From: a virus
Virus record (IMG/VR): IMGVR_UViG_3300028874_000014
Span: 1 to 64,000 of that record
Reading direction: 5' to 3' (one strand)
Length of the DNA: 64,000 bases
Part shown: positions 33,575 through 41,883 of the stretch, one piece after another
Layout of the letters: each line of letters begins with the position of its first letter
How positions within the stretch are numbered: position 1 is the first letter of the stretch
Translations under genes and position numbers: made by a program
The notes under the pieces: generated by a model
Told to the model about the DNA's origin: nothing
The model's database searches: none
What the model saw: only the letters and a program-made list of their open reading frames with translations

Positions 33575-34243
33575 TTAATATGCCTTTAATACATCGTCTA
33601 TTTTTGTTGGGCCTTTGAAACTCATTGCATCTACAACCGGATCAATAAACACTATTTGTGTTCCTCTCATTCCAAAATTTCCAATATGAAAATCTGGTGA
33701 TAATTCATGTTTGAATAATTCGCGACCAACCTCTACACAGTTTTCTAAGAAGTCTATGAATTTAGGAGTACTCTTTTTAACATCCGCACCAATAAATTCT
33801 AACATTTCCGGAACAGATTGTTTCTTTAGAAATTTGTAATTAGACATCCTTCCAAATATCCTATGTTCTATGATTTCTGAACTATCTTCATAACCGAAAT
33901 CGATTAGTGATTTTGGCATTTTTAAATGTTCAACCCTAATAAATTTCATATCTTGCGGTTTACCAGTTAACGCATGTCTCATTTGAAAATGTTGAATTTT
34001 ACCATGAACTTTTAACAAATACGGATTATCTTGATGTTTAATACAATATGCGATATATTCTTCATATGCTTTATCATCAACCCAGATTTTTAATACTTCA
34101 CTATCAGACAGTTCAAAAGCATATCCATAAACTCCTTTACCTAAGAGTTTTTTAAATACTCCTTCTTTTTCTAGCATCTTCATAATCAATGTTCCGGACA
34201 TTGACGCGTATTTTTTAATTCCACTAAGCTCAAATAGTTTCAT
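33575..34243 (-). CDS. Protein-kinase-like protein within the baseplate operon
   Basis: The kinase-fold landmarks are all visible in order: a Gly-rich loop LGKGVYGYAFEL, the VLKIW lysine (VAIK-like), a helix-C Glu (AYEEYIAY), the catalytic loop SPDFHIGNFG with Asp and Asn, and FIDPV for the metal-binding Asp. At 222 aa it is short, with a reduced C-lobe. The stop of the spike gene is one base before its ATG and gp25 follows by 2 nt, so it is fully embedded in the late operon. Target unknown; a virion component phosphorylating host proteins on entry, or an assembly factor, are both speculative. Confidence 0.65.
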   Translation of the reverse strand: MKLFELSGIKKYASMSGTLIMKMLEKEGVFKKLLGKGVYGYAFELSDSEVLKIWVDDKAYEEYIAYCIKHQDNPYLLKVHGKIQHFQMRHALTGKPQDMKFIRVEHLKMPKSLIDFGYEDSSEIIEHRIFGRMSNYKFLKKQSVPEMLEFIGADVKKSTPKFIDFLENCVEVGRELFKHELSPDFHIGNFGMRGTQIVFIDPVVDAMSFKGPTKIDDVLKAY

Positions 34244-34244
34244 C

Positions 34245-35390
34245 TTAAGGAGACCATAATTTATTACGTGTTATTCCAACGGCAGCACTGCGAGTCCAAG
34301 GTTCATGTGTGGGTGCCAATGGAGGAGCTGCAGCATTAGCAGCAGTTGGAGGTGCTTTACTATTTAACTGAATTGTTGATCCTTGTAGAATAATATCAGC
34401 GGTTGACCCAAGGCCTATATAATCACCAGCAGTAATAGCCGTAGTACATCCAGAATTCAAATTAATATCAACACCACTTGTAATGTTAACTCCGGTTTTT
34501 CCGGACATATTGATTGCACCACCAGCGGTCATATTGATATTCCCTACAGCAGAAATATTGAAATCTGCACCAGTCCCAAATGAGATAGATTGAGCTCCAT
34601 AAAATTGAATATGGCCATCCGAATCCATTTCAAACCAAGAGTTTCCTAGGTTAGTAGAAACATAAATTCTCTCATTGGTATCATCTAAAATCATTTGATG
34701 GCCAGTGGTAGTCTTAATCCTAATTCTACAAAAATCAGCGGCATCTTGCATCGTAATGAAATGGTGACCCGGTGTCACAAAACAATATGCTTGAGAATCT
34801 AAATCTGTTGGATCGGTTCTATTAGGATTCTGTGCATATCCTTCCGTTCCATCTTTATTAGTAATAGCTTGAGCGACTTGTCGTTCATATCCACCACGAG
34901 TAAAATAATAGGTTTCTGATAACCCAGCCTCTACTAAATTGACCTTTCCTGGCAGGATTGGCTCATAGGAGTCACTAAACGGTCCCAGCGGCCGTTTAGT
35001 TGGTGGCTGTGTGATATCTTCAGCGCGTCCGCCAGGAAGCCCTCTCTGGCCCATAGACGGGTAAATACAATGAGTCCAAACTCGGTAATTAGTATCACCA
35101 TTTATGAATTGAACTAGGACTGATGCACCAAGTTTAGGGATGGCCCAAAACCCATATGATGTGGGACCATATGAGATATCTCCATTTGGGCCAGCTGCCA
35201 TATTTTTAATTGATCCACCAAATGGAGTTGCATAAAGAGTCCATGGAAGATCATCAATCAAATGGTCTTCATTATCAATCGATGGGCAATATACTCGAAC
35301 TCGGCCCATCTGGGCCGGATCATTAGTGTCTTCAATGATTCCGATTGTGGTATAAAAAGCCTGTTGTTGGCCTTGTATTGTTCCATTCAT
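34245..35390 (-). CDS. Central tail spike, gp5/VgrG-like, without lysozyme domain
   Basis: Residues about 8-120 are the OB-fold (IGIIEDTNDPAQMGRVRVYCP ... GASVLVQFINGDTNYRVWTH). The middle connects to a C-terminal triple-stranded beta-helix with the repeated pattern GADFNISAVGNINMTAGGAI, MSGKTGVNITSGVDIN. The T4 gp5 lysozyme domain that normally lies between these two parts is absent; peptidoglycan cutting may be done by other proteins. The start codon overlaps the stop of the hub gene. The PAAR protein at 14437 probably caps it. Confidence 0.85.
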   Translation of the reverse strand: MNGTIQGQQQAFYTTIGIIEDTNDPAQMGRVRVYCPSIDNEDHLIDDLPWTLYATPFGGSIKNMAAGPNGDISYGPTSYGFWAIPKLGASVLVQFINGDTNYRVWTHCIYPSMGQRGLPGGRAEDITQPPTKRPLGPFSDSYEPILPGKVNLVEAGLSETYYFTRGGYERQVAQAITNKDGTEGYAQNPNRTDPTDLDSQAYCFVTPGHHFITMQDAADFCRIRIKTTTGHQMILDDTNERIYVSTNLGNSWFEMDSDGHIQFYGAQSISFGTGADFNISAVGNINMTAGGAINMSGKTGVNITSGVDINLNSGCTTAITAGDYIGLGSTADIILQGSTIQLNSKAPPTAANAAAPPLAPTHEPWTRSAAVGITRNKLWSP

Positions 35391-37333
35391 TATTGTGTGC
35401 CATCCGGTGGTAATAGATCATTCAAATCATAAGCTGCTAGTGATAGTTCTTGTGTGAATTCACCATTAGTAAATTTATTTTCAAAATTAAAGACCCTATA
35501 ATAACCTTTATAAAAATACGGAATATATTTACCAGGAGTATCAGGGTCTGGTTCATAGATATTTATTTTAATCAATATAGGTATATTAGATCCTTGGTCA
35601 CCAGCATATGAGGTTTGTGTAGTAGGATCAAAAGGCCCAACCATGGTTTTAGATGTTGCTTCAGCTTTGGCCGCCATGGTATCTAATTGCGCCTGATATG
35701 CAGCATCATCATGAGGCATAATAGGAACAATCTGTTGATTTAATAATGCTGGGTTTCCGCGAATAGTCATCTTTCCACTATTCGTATCATTAGCAATACA
35801 TAATGCCAACATTTTTACATAATCGTCTTTGAGCTTTGCTGAATCCGGTGCAGCGTATATATATCCGCGCTGTGCTTCAGATGTCAATGTTGGCAAATAC
35901 ACTGGGTCATTTTTACGAATCTCAATAACTGATGCAGTTTGTTTTGTTGTTGCTTTAGATTGAGTTGGGTCTGATGTAGCAGTTTTTGATATTCCGGTGA
36001 CTGCAGTATTTGATCCGGGTCTATTTTGTTGCATAAAAAGATTAGTCAAATTTGCTTTAATAGCAAATTCTAAAATATCACTATTCTTCCCAGTGAAAAT
36101 ATAATCAAAGATCATTCCATACTGTGCTTCTTCTGCATGATGCGCTGCTGAAGTCTGAGCATTAGTAGGTGCTGTCTTAGTTTTATTTACCGTGACTGCG
36201 CCCGAATTATTATTTGTTGTCGTTGCATCTGGAGTTTTTGGCAAATAATAATTAACCGTATCAAAATGGATAGTCACTGAATTGTCATCACTGGTTTGGG
36301 AAGTAATAACTTGATGGAGTTTAGGAACTTGGCCGGCTTTCATTGCCTCATTATCGACTAGGGCCTGATGAATTTGATCACAGTGTTTAAAAATCTCAGA
36401 TAGAATTTGAATCACGGTCACTTTAGTGTTTGTATTGATTTGTGATTTAAATCTGTCAGAGTCAGATTGGGGTTTTTGTTGGCTATTAGGAACGGGCTGG
36501 GCAGTTTGTTGAACAGCCTGTTGTTCTTTAGGAAATAATTTTTCTACGAAATTATCTTTAGTAATACACTTTACCGTGTAATTACTCCAATCAGATGGAA
36601 TAGTAAATTTATATTTAACAAGGCGGCCATTCCCACCAGTAGCTTGTTTGACTGCGGTAAATTGATCTTTTAATTGGGCATTAAGTTTTGATTCTAAATT
36701 TTGAATTATGTCCTTCAACATAATGCTATTATTATTAGAAACTAAATTTAAATTTCTGTTGACATATAAAATCCCATGATCTTGTAATGGCGCACCAGCG
36801 CCCATTCCAACAGCATTAATAACATGAGTTCCACCTGTCGCATCAAAAGATGATTCGACAGCCTGAATAAGAATTTGGACAGGATCTAATTGGATAGTCG
36901 TAGTTGTTCCTTGATCAGTATGCCCAACAAAAAAAGTCTTAAGCAAAAAAACCAATCCTGGAGCGCTAGTCTGAAATGTATCATCTGTTAAATTTTTAAA
37001 GAAATTTAAAAATGCAACACCGGCAGTATCTTTAACAGTGATCACAAAATTCTGATCCATTGTCATGGCTTTACCGGGTTTCATGCCTACATAACTGGTT
37101 GAAAATGACATTGATTCGATAAAAAATTTAGAGTCGGTTTCAGAATTAATTATCATAACAATCGTAGAACCGTTAGAGGTAAATGATTGCCCGTGTTGAA
37201 GTTGCGACAATGCAGCAAATGAAGTTTGGCTAGCTTGCAATGTTCTTAATGCTTCAGTGTTATTGCAAGCAACAATGAAATGATGATAGCTAAAACTACG
37301 ATATTGATCTAATGGATTTGGCGGATTGGACAT
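35390..37333 (-). CDS. Baseplate central hub protein, gp27-like
   Basis: Directly upstream of the spike and overlapping it by one base, as gp27-type hubs pair with gp5-type spikes. The N-terminal third has FIESMSFSTSYVGMKPGKAM and beta-barrel-like segments; the centre is a long Gln/Thr/Asn-rich stretch; the C-terminal domain ends YKGYYRVFNFENKFTNGEF, matching the end of the hub tube domains in P2 gpD/gp27-like proteins. At 647 aa it is longer than T4 gp27 (391). A late promoter sits in the loop of a 15-bp inverted repeat upstream. Confidence 0.68.
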   Translation of the reverse strand: MSNPPNPLDQYRSFSYHHFIVACNNTEALRTLQASQTSFAALSQLQHGQSFTSNGSTIVMIINSETDSKFFIESMSFSTSYVGMKPGKAMTMDQNFVITVKDTAGVAFLNFFKNLTDDTFQTSAPGLVFLLKTFFVGHTDQGTTTTIQLDPVQILIQAVESSFDATGGTHVINAVGMGAGAPLQDHGILYVNRNLNLVSNNNSIMLKDIIQNLESKLNAQLKDQFTAVKQATGGNGRLVKYKFTIPSDWSNYTVKCITKDNFVEKLFPKEQQAVQQTAQPVPNSQQKPQSDSDRFKSQINTNTKVTVIQILSEIFKHCDQIHQALVDNEAMKAGQVPKLHQVITSQTSDDNSVTIHFDTVNYYLPKTPDATTTNNNSGAVTVNKTKTAPTNAQTSAAHHAEEAQYGMIFDYIFTGKNSDILEFAIKANLTNLFMQQNRPGSNTAVTGISKTATSDPTQSKATTKQTASVIEIRKNDPVYLPTLTSEAQRGYIYAAPDSAKLKDDYVKMLALCIANDTNSGKMTIRGNPALLNQQIVPIMPHDDAAYQAQLDTMAAKAEATSKTMVGPFDPTTQTSYAGDQGSNIPILIKINIYEPDPDTPGKYIPYFYKGYYRVFNFENKFTNGEFTQELSLAAYDLNDLLPPDGTQ

Positions 37334-37343
37334 GTCACTTCTA

Positions 37344-37381
37344 GATATGGATTAATGAAATATTTATCATTAATCCATATC
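37344..37381. repeat. 15-bp perfect inverted repeat enclosing a late promoter
   Basis: GATATGGATTAATGA (37344-37358), loop AATATTTA, TCATTAATCCATATC (37367-37381). The reverse-strand late motif GATAAATA lies across the loop. Confidence 0.85.
37361..37368 (-). promoter_or_regulatory. Late-promoter-like motif (GATAAATA) inside an inverted repeat
   Basis: Reverse-strand ATAAATA core in the loop of the 15-bp palindrome, 28 nt before the hub gene. Confidence 0.55.
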
Positions 37382-37392
37382 ATAAAAATGTG

Positions 37393-37767
37393 TCAAACTA
37401 CAATAGGTGTAATTAAAGGAGGAGTGATTGCTGTTGATGGAACACCCCCTGTTTTTCCATTCAAGAAATCTTTATTGACGCGATCCTTAGTTGGAATAAG
37501 TAATACAGTCCCAGCAATAAATTCTTCATTGATATCAAGAATATTGTTATATTGAAGAATGATCCACCATAAACTGGAATCATTATAAAATACTGAGGCT
37601 AGTTTATCAGGCCTACCTTCAAATCGTTTTTCTAATACATATTCCAAATCTGTTGAATTGGTAGTGAACATAGTTCTCTCCCACCACTCTACGAAATTCC
37701 CATCGACTTCTGTTGTGCCACCATTTGTGTATCTAGAATTTTGGGTGTATGTGCTATTCATTGCCAT
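37393..37767 (-). CDS. Baseplate wedge protein gp53-like
   Basis: Gp53 binds neighbouring wedges and has a LysM-like fold. The signature is clear: RTMFTTNSTDLEYVLEKRFEGRPDKLA then YNDSSLWWIILQYNNI and a final GTVLLIPT strand (the typical FYGDxxLWWVIAxAN ... L.IP pattern). The C-terminal tail is Pro/Thr-rich. It follows the gp48-like gene by 2 nt. T4 gp53 is 196 aa; this one is 124 aa and retains the core. Confidence 0.8.
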   Translation of the reverse strand: MAMNSTYTQNSRYTNGGTTEVDGNFVEWWERTMFTTNSTDLEYVLEKRFEGRPDKLASVFYNDSSLWWIILQYNNILDINEEFIAGTVLLIPTKDRVNKDFLNGKTGGVPSTAITPPLITPIVV

Positions 37768-37769
37768 AA

Positions 37770-38705
37770 TTATATAGTCGCTGGTGAAGAGGATGGCGAT
37801 GAGAAGCCTTGTGGTGAAGAATACGGAGTTGATGCGGCTGACGCTCCGGATGAGGTTGCTGTTGTTCCGGCTGATGAATTTGATGGTGATCCACTAAATG
37901 TAAAAGCCCCAACCATATCACCTGATTTGTATTTTGTGATGTCGAAACTTGAGTATTCTTCAGGTGAATATCCTTCGACTAAGTTCAATGAGATATCCAT
38001 AATAGTTGGAAATGGAAATCCATCAGATGTCGGAATGTAATCACAATTATCCGGATAAACCCAATGATAGCTTAAAAGAATAACAGGAAGTTTATCAATG
38101 TTTTTTGTTCCGTATACACTGAATAGCAATGTATCCGGAGGTGCACCAAGTTTAGCGGCTTGCGATGAGGCTGTTCCTGTTCCGTAATATGGCATAACCC
38201 AACTTCTAATCAAATTGATATAGGCCAAATTAGAAGTTGCTTCAGCAGCGGTTCTAGAAATTAATTTACAGGTTAGATTAAATGTTCTAGCATCAGTATT
38301 TTTATAAACTTGAATAGTTCCCGGGTGATGGACTGGAGCCAAATGCTCATAGTTAGCCTGACGTGATTCATCGATCTGTGGGGTTACAGTAAAAATAACT
38401 TTATCACTTGGGTTTTGTTTAGAAACTATAATAGCTTGAAAACTACTTCCAGTCAATGTAATATTTGTTGCGCCAGATGTAGAAGTTGGTGTATTCCCGG
38501 GAACTACAGCTGCATTCAATTCATTAGTGATTTGAAAATTATATGGTGTTGAATTACTTGGAGCAACAGGTAAAGATGATGTCACTGCTGAGGATCCAAC
38601 TCCAACATTCCCAGAAAGCCCACCAATCCCAGGAACACTTTCTAATTCCGTTGTTAGATCTGCGGTGGATGGTGTTGATGTATCTGGCGCAAATAAATTA
38701 CTCAT
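37770..38705 (-). CDS. Baseplate/tail-tube connector protein (gp48/gp54-like)
   Basis: A 311-aa protein whose middle (IFTVTPQIDESRQANYEHL, HPGTIQVYKNTDARTFNL, LIRSWVMPYYG) resembles tube-initiator proteins that sit on the baseplate hub and start the tail tube. The N- and C-terminal 70 residues are Ser/Thr/Gly-rich and probably flexible. Position next to gp53 and the hub supports a baseplate role; gp48 and gp54 cannot be separated here. AGAGG precedes the ATG and the gene overlaps the nucleotidyltransferase by 8 nt. Confidence 0.6.
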   Translation of the reverse strand: MSNLFAPDTSTPSTADLTTELESVPGIGGLSGNVGVGSSAVTSSLPVAPSNSTPYNFQITNELNAAVVPGNTPTSTSGATNITLTGSSFQAIIVSKQNPSDKVIFTVTPQIDESRQANYEHLAPVHHPGTIQVYKNTDARTFNLTCKLISRTAAEATSNLAYINLIRSWVMPYYGTGTASSQAAKLGAPPDTLLFSVYGTKNIDKLPVILLSYHWVYPDNCDYIPTSDGFPFPTIMDISLNLVEGYSPEEYSSFDITKYKSGDMVGAFTFSGSPSNSSAGTTATSSGASAASTPYSSPQGFSSPSSSPATI

Positions 38706-39345
38706 TCTTATCCTCTAAATTTTCTCTCAATTCATTCCACATTTGTTTTGCAACATCATCATTTTTAATGGCAATCATGTCTCTAAAATCTTCATACTTG
38801 TTTGCAATAACTGCAGCACGAACTGTTGTCCCGGAAACTCCTTTTACATCATGCGCATCAGGATCCCGTTCTAAGACTACAGCTTTATGCTCAATAGAGG
38901 AACCATCAGGTTGCTTAAAATATTTGTCTAATATTTCTTTATAACTTTGAGCTCTATTTTCTTCATCACCGAAAGAAAAATGGCCACCGACCACGCACAT
39001 CGGTTCATATCCCATTTCACGACATTTAATAAAGGCGTCAAAAACATTCCCAACTACAATATATTTGACGCCTTTTCCATATGATGAATGTTCCAAATAG
39101 TAAACACGAGATTCGCCAGATAAAGGATTCTTAGATTTATCTTTACTGGTTTCTTTACCTTCTACAACACAAACTATGATTGCATCATATTTGTATTTTC
39201 TAAATGCTTTTTTGGCTGCATCAATTATAGCAGAATGTCCGGCCGTGGGTGGTTGGAACCGACCAATAACTAAAACTGCAGTTTTGTCTTGCATTGGGGG
39301 TGTCGATTTACCTTTTTTCTCAGCAAGTAAAATCTTTATTGGCAT
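38698..39345 (-). CDS. NMNAT-like nucleotidyltransferase (GRFQPPTAGH type)
   Basis: Start chosen at 39345 (MPIKILLAEKKG); the longer frame upstream is low-complexity and overlaps promoter-like sequence. The enzyme has the T/HxGH signature of the cytidylyltransferase-like superfamily in VLVIGRFQPPTAGHSAI and the second nucleotide site VSGTTVR, close to the GRFQP and ISG(S/T)xxR motifs of NMN/nicotinate adenylyltransferases. It would transfer AMP or CMP, possibly making NAD+ from NMN. Being first in the tail operon is unexpected for a metabolic enzyme. Cytidylyltransferase activity remains an alternative. Confidence 0.72.
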   Translation of the reverse strand: MPIKILLAEKKGKSTPPMQDKTAVLVIGRFQPPTAGHSAIIDAAKKAFRKYKYDAIIVCVVEGKETSKDKSKNPLSGESRVYYLEHSSYGKGVKYIVVGNVFDAFIKCREMGYEPMCVVGGHFSFGDEENRAQSYKEILDKYFKQPDGSSIEHKAVVLERDPDAHDVKGVSGTTVRAAVIANKYEDFRDMIAIKNDDVAKQMWNELRENLEDKNE

Positions 39346-39373
39346 TATGTATGAATTCTCTATATGATAAATA

Positions 39374-39381
39374 TATTTATT
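39374..39381 (-). promoter_or_regulatory. Late-promoter-like motif (AATAAATA) at head of the tail operon
   Basis: Reverse-strand ATAAATA core, 29 nt before the start at 39345. The surrounding sequence is a short AT palindrome (ATAAATATATTTAT). Confidence 0.5.
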
Positions 39382-39393
39382 GTTTTTCAGATA

Positions 39394-39422
39394 TGTACAA
39401 ATCTTGAGTCTTGAAGTATAAT
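39394..39422 (+). promoter_or_regulatory. Promoter TGTACA-17-TATAAT before gp55
   Basis: TGTACA (39394-39399), 17-nt spacer, TATAAT (39417-39422), 43 nt before the gp55-like ATG. Suitable for early or middle expression of the late sigma factor. Confidence 0.65.
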
Positions 39423-39464
39423 ACTTAGAAATAACCACATAAAAATAATAAAAGGTTAACACAC

Positions 39465-40103
39465 ATGGCATCAAAATCGAAGTCAGGCCCAGTTGTCATC
39501 ATTCCAACACTAGATACTCCAGAATCATTGTTTGGCGAAGAAGTTAAAGAAATAGTTCTTCCAAAAAAACGCATTCCGAAATATTATTTAACTAATGCAG
39601 ATTTACTTCCTGCCGTCCTTGAATCCAAAAAGCATGGTAAAATGACAGACAAATTAGCAAAGATGCTAATGCTTCTCACTGATAGGTATTCCAGACGTTC
39701 AAACTTTGGCGGATACAGCTTCCGTGAAGACATGGTTTCAGCTGCATTAATCAACCTATGCCAAAATGCATTGAAGTTTAATCCAGAGAAATCATCAAAT
39801 CCATTTGCTTTTTACACAACAGCAATAAAAAATAGTTTTCTGCAATATATGATCGATGAAAAGAAGCAGCGTTTCATCCGTGATTCTTTATTGATTGAGG
39901 CTGGACAGGATGCTAGTTATGGGTTTATGGAATCTAGGACTAATTCAGATGATTTGAGTTATGGTGATCATGTTGCTGAAACACGAATCCCAGAATCTAA
40001 TCCGTTCAAAAAGAAAATTGACGAAGCTAAAGCTAAAAAAACAAAACGCCAAGAATTAAAAGAAAAAAAAGAGAAGACAATTAAGGCACTTCTCACATTT
40101 TAA
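39465..40103 (+). CDS. Late-gene sigma factor, gp55-like
   Basis: Gp55 is the small sigma that directs host RNA polymerase to TATAAATA promoters with the sliding clamp as coactivator. The sigma-2-like core is visible: FREDMVSAALINLCQNALKF then NPFAFYTTAIKNSFLQYMIDEKKQ, followed by a RDSLLIEAGQDASYGF segment that is a family hallmark. The Lys/Glu-rich tail ends in KALLTF, plausibly the clamp-binding hydrophobic end. 212 aa against 185 in T4. The ATAAATA motifs upstream of most structural genes here fit this factor. Confidence 0.88.
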   Translation: MASKSKSGPVVIIPTLDTPESLFGEEVKEIVLPKKRIPKYYLTNADLLPAVLESKKHGKMTDKLAKMLMLLTDRYSRRSNFGGYSFREDMVSAALINLCQNALKFNPEKSSNPFAFYTTAIKNSFLQYMIDEKKQRFIRDSLLIEAGQDASYGFMESRTNSDDLSYGDHVAETRIPESNPFKKKIDEAKAKKTKRQELKEKKEKTIKALLTF

Positions 40104-40107
40104 GTAT

Positions 40108-41877
40108 ATGAAATATTTAGTAGAACAAAATATAATTACGAAATCCGGTAAAGTCAATACGAATTACAGACATTTATTAACCGATGAAATTATTTCGTAT
40201 TTGGTTTTGAAGACTCCACATTTAGATAGTGATAGTTCTCCTATGGAGAGGATCTTTAATATCGTAAATGGTATTAATGAATCTAAATTATGTGAAGAGT
40301 GCAATGCTAAAATTGCATTTGTTCGCGGATATAGAAAATATTGCTCGACTAAATGTTCCAATAATAATTCTAAAGTTAAAGCTAATAAAGAAAAAACATG
40401 GATCGATATTTATGGAGTGTCGAATCCAAATAAATCTGAATCCATTAGAAATAAAATAGAACAAACCTGTTTAGACAAATATGGAACTATAGTCGCATCA
40501 AAATCTAAACAGGTAAAAGATAAAACGTCTGAAACAATGATTGATAGGTATGGGGTAACAAACCATATGAAATTAGACGAATTCAGATCAAAATCTAAAA
40601 ATACTATGTTGGATCGGTATGGGGTTGAATATCCGCTCCAATCAGAAGAAATTTTATCAGCTATGACCGTGACCATGTTGGATAGGTACGGAGTCAGCCA
40701 TAATTCCAAAACATCAGCTTTTAAAGAACGAATTAAACAGCGATCATTAGAAAAGAACGGAACGAATCATCATTTAACATCAGGGACAGAATCGCAGAAA
40801 TTAGCTTTTAAAATTAGAAAGAAAAACAAAATTGATGTTTGGCTTCCTAAAATCTTACAAAGTTTTCAAGATAAATACATACCAAAATTTAAATTAGAAG
40901 AATTTATTGGCATTGGTAAAGAATATTTATTTGAGTGTTTATCATGTCATACTGATTTTGAAGATATTTTCCATGCGAGTAAAAACCCAAGATGTCCAAT
41001 TTGTGAACCAACAAATATCTCCAAAGCTCAAGCCGATATTTTAGAATTTATTTCACTTCATTGTGATGATGAAATTATTACTAATGATCGGAAGGTTATT
41101 GCTCCATTTGAATTAGATATCGTAATACCAAGTAAACAGTTTGCTTTAGAATATAATGGGTTGTATTGGCATTCAGAATCAAATGGTAAAAATAGTACAT
41201 ATCATTTAAATAAAACTAAGCTAGCCAATAAAGCTGGATTTAAACTAATACAAATTTTCGAAGATGAGTGGATCAACAAACCAGATATAGTAAAATCTAG
41301 GTTGTTAAGCTACCTTGGGAAATCACCACAAAAAATTTATGCCCGCAAATGTGAAATTAAAAAAATTTCTGCTATTGATAAGAATCTTTTCTTAGAAGCA
41401 AACCATCTCCAAGGAAAAGATTCTAGTTCTATCAGATATGGAGCTTTTTATGAATCTGAATTGATTGCAGTAATGACTTTTGGAAAATCCAGATTTGATA
41501 AAAAAATCGAATGGGAACTAATTAGATATAGTAGTAAAAAATTTACTAATGTGGTTGGTGTGGCCAGTAAAATCCTAGCCAGATTTATTAAAGACTATGA
41601 TCCAACATCTATTATCAGTTATGCCGATTTAAGATGGAGTATTGGAAATTTATATACACAATTGAATTTTGAATGGAGCCATGATTCTATTCCAAATCAT
41701 TTCTATTTCAAAAATAATAAAGTTAGGGAGTCCCGGCAAAAATATCAGAAACATAAACTTTATGACGTATTAGAGAATTATCAAGAAGAGTTGTCAGCAA
41801 ATGATAACATGAAAAATAACGGATATAATAAAATCTGGGATTGTGGAAATAAAGTATACATCCTAAAATTAAAATAA
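40108..41877 (+). CDS. Free-standing homing endonuclease, EDxHD/Vsr-like
   Basis: N-terminal C4 zinc site (LCEECNAK ... YCSTKCSN), then four to five repeats with an (I/D)RYGV-x-(N/H) core, typical DNA-binding modules of homing enzymes (IYGVSNPNKSES, DRYGVTNHMKLDE, DRYGVEYPLQSEE, DRYGVSHNSKTSA). A second zinc site (CLSCH ... CPICE) precedes the catalytic domain with FELDIVIPSKQFALEYNG, YWHSES, HLNKTKLANKAG and LIQIFEDEW, the Vsr-like (EDxHD) nuclease pattern. A C-terminal domain of about 180 aa resembles those of related phage homing enzymes. It occupies the gap between gp55 and gp47, starting 4 nt after gp55. Confidence 0.8.
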   Translation: MKYLVEQNIITKSGKVNTNYRHLLTDEIISYLVLKTPHLDSDSSPMERIFNIVNGINESKLCEECNAKIAFVRGYRKYCSTKCSNNNSKVKANKEKTWIDIYGVSNPNKSESIRNKIEQTCLDKYGTIVASKSKQVKDKTSETMIDRYGVTNHMKLDEFRSKSKNTMLDRYGVEYPLQSEEILSAMTVTMLDRYGVSHNSKTSAFKERIKQRSLEKNGTNHHLTSGTESQKLAFKIRKKNKIDVWLPKILQSFQDKYIPKFKLEEFIGIGKEYLFECLSCHTDFEDIFHASKNPRCPICEPTNISKAQADILEFISLHCDDEIITNDRKVIAPFELDIVIPSKQFALEYNGLYWHSESNGKNSTYHLNKTKLANKAGFKLIQIFEDEWINKPDIVKSRLLSYLGKSPQKIYARKCEIKKISAIDKNLFLEANHLQGKDSSSIRYGAFYESELIAVMTFGKSRFDKKIEWELIRYSSKKFTNVVGVASKILARFIKDYDPTSIISYADLRWSIGNLYTQLNFEWSHDSIPNHFYFKNNKVRESRQKYQKHKLYDVLENYQEELSANDNMKNNGYNKIWDCGNKVYILKLK

Positions 41878-41883
41878 AAATAG

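Noticed and set aside
39346-39474. N-terminal extension of the nucleotidyltransferase to 39474
   Set aside because: The extra 43 residues are AT-driven low complexity and cover the divergent promoters.
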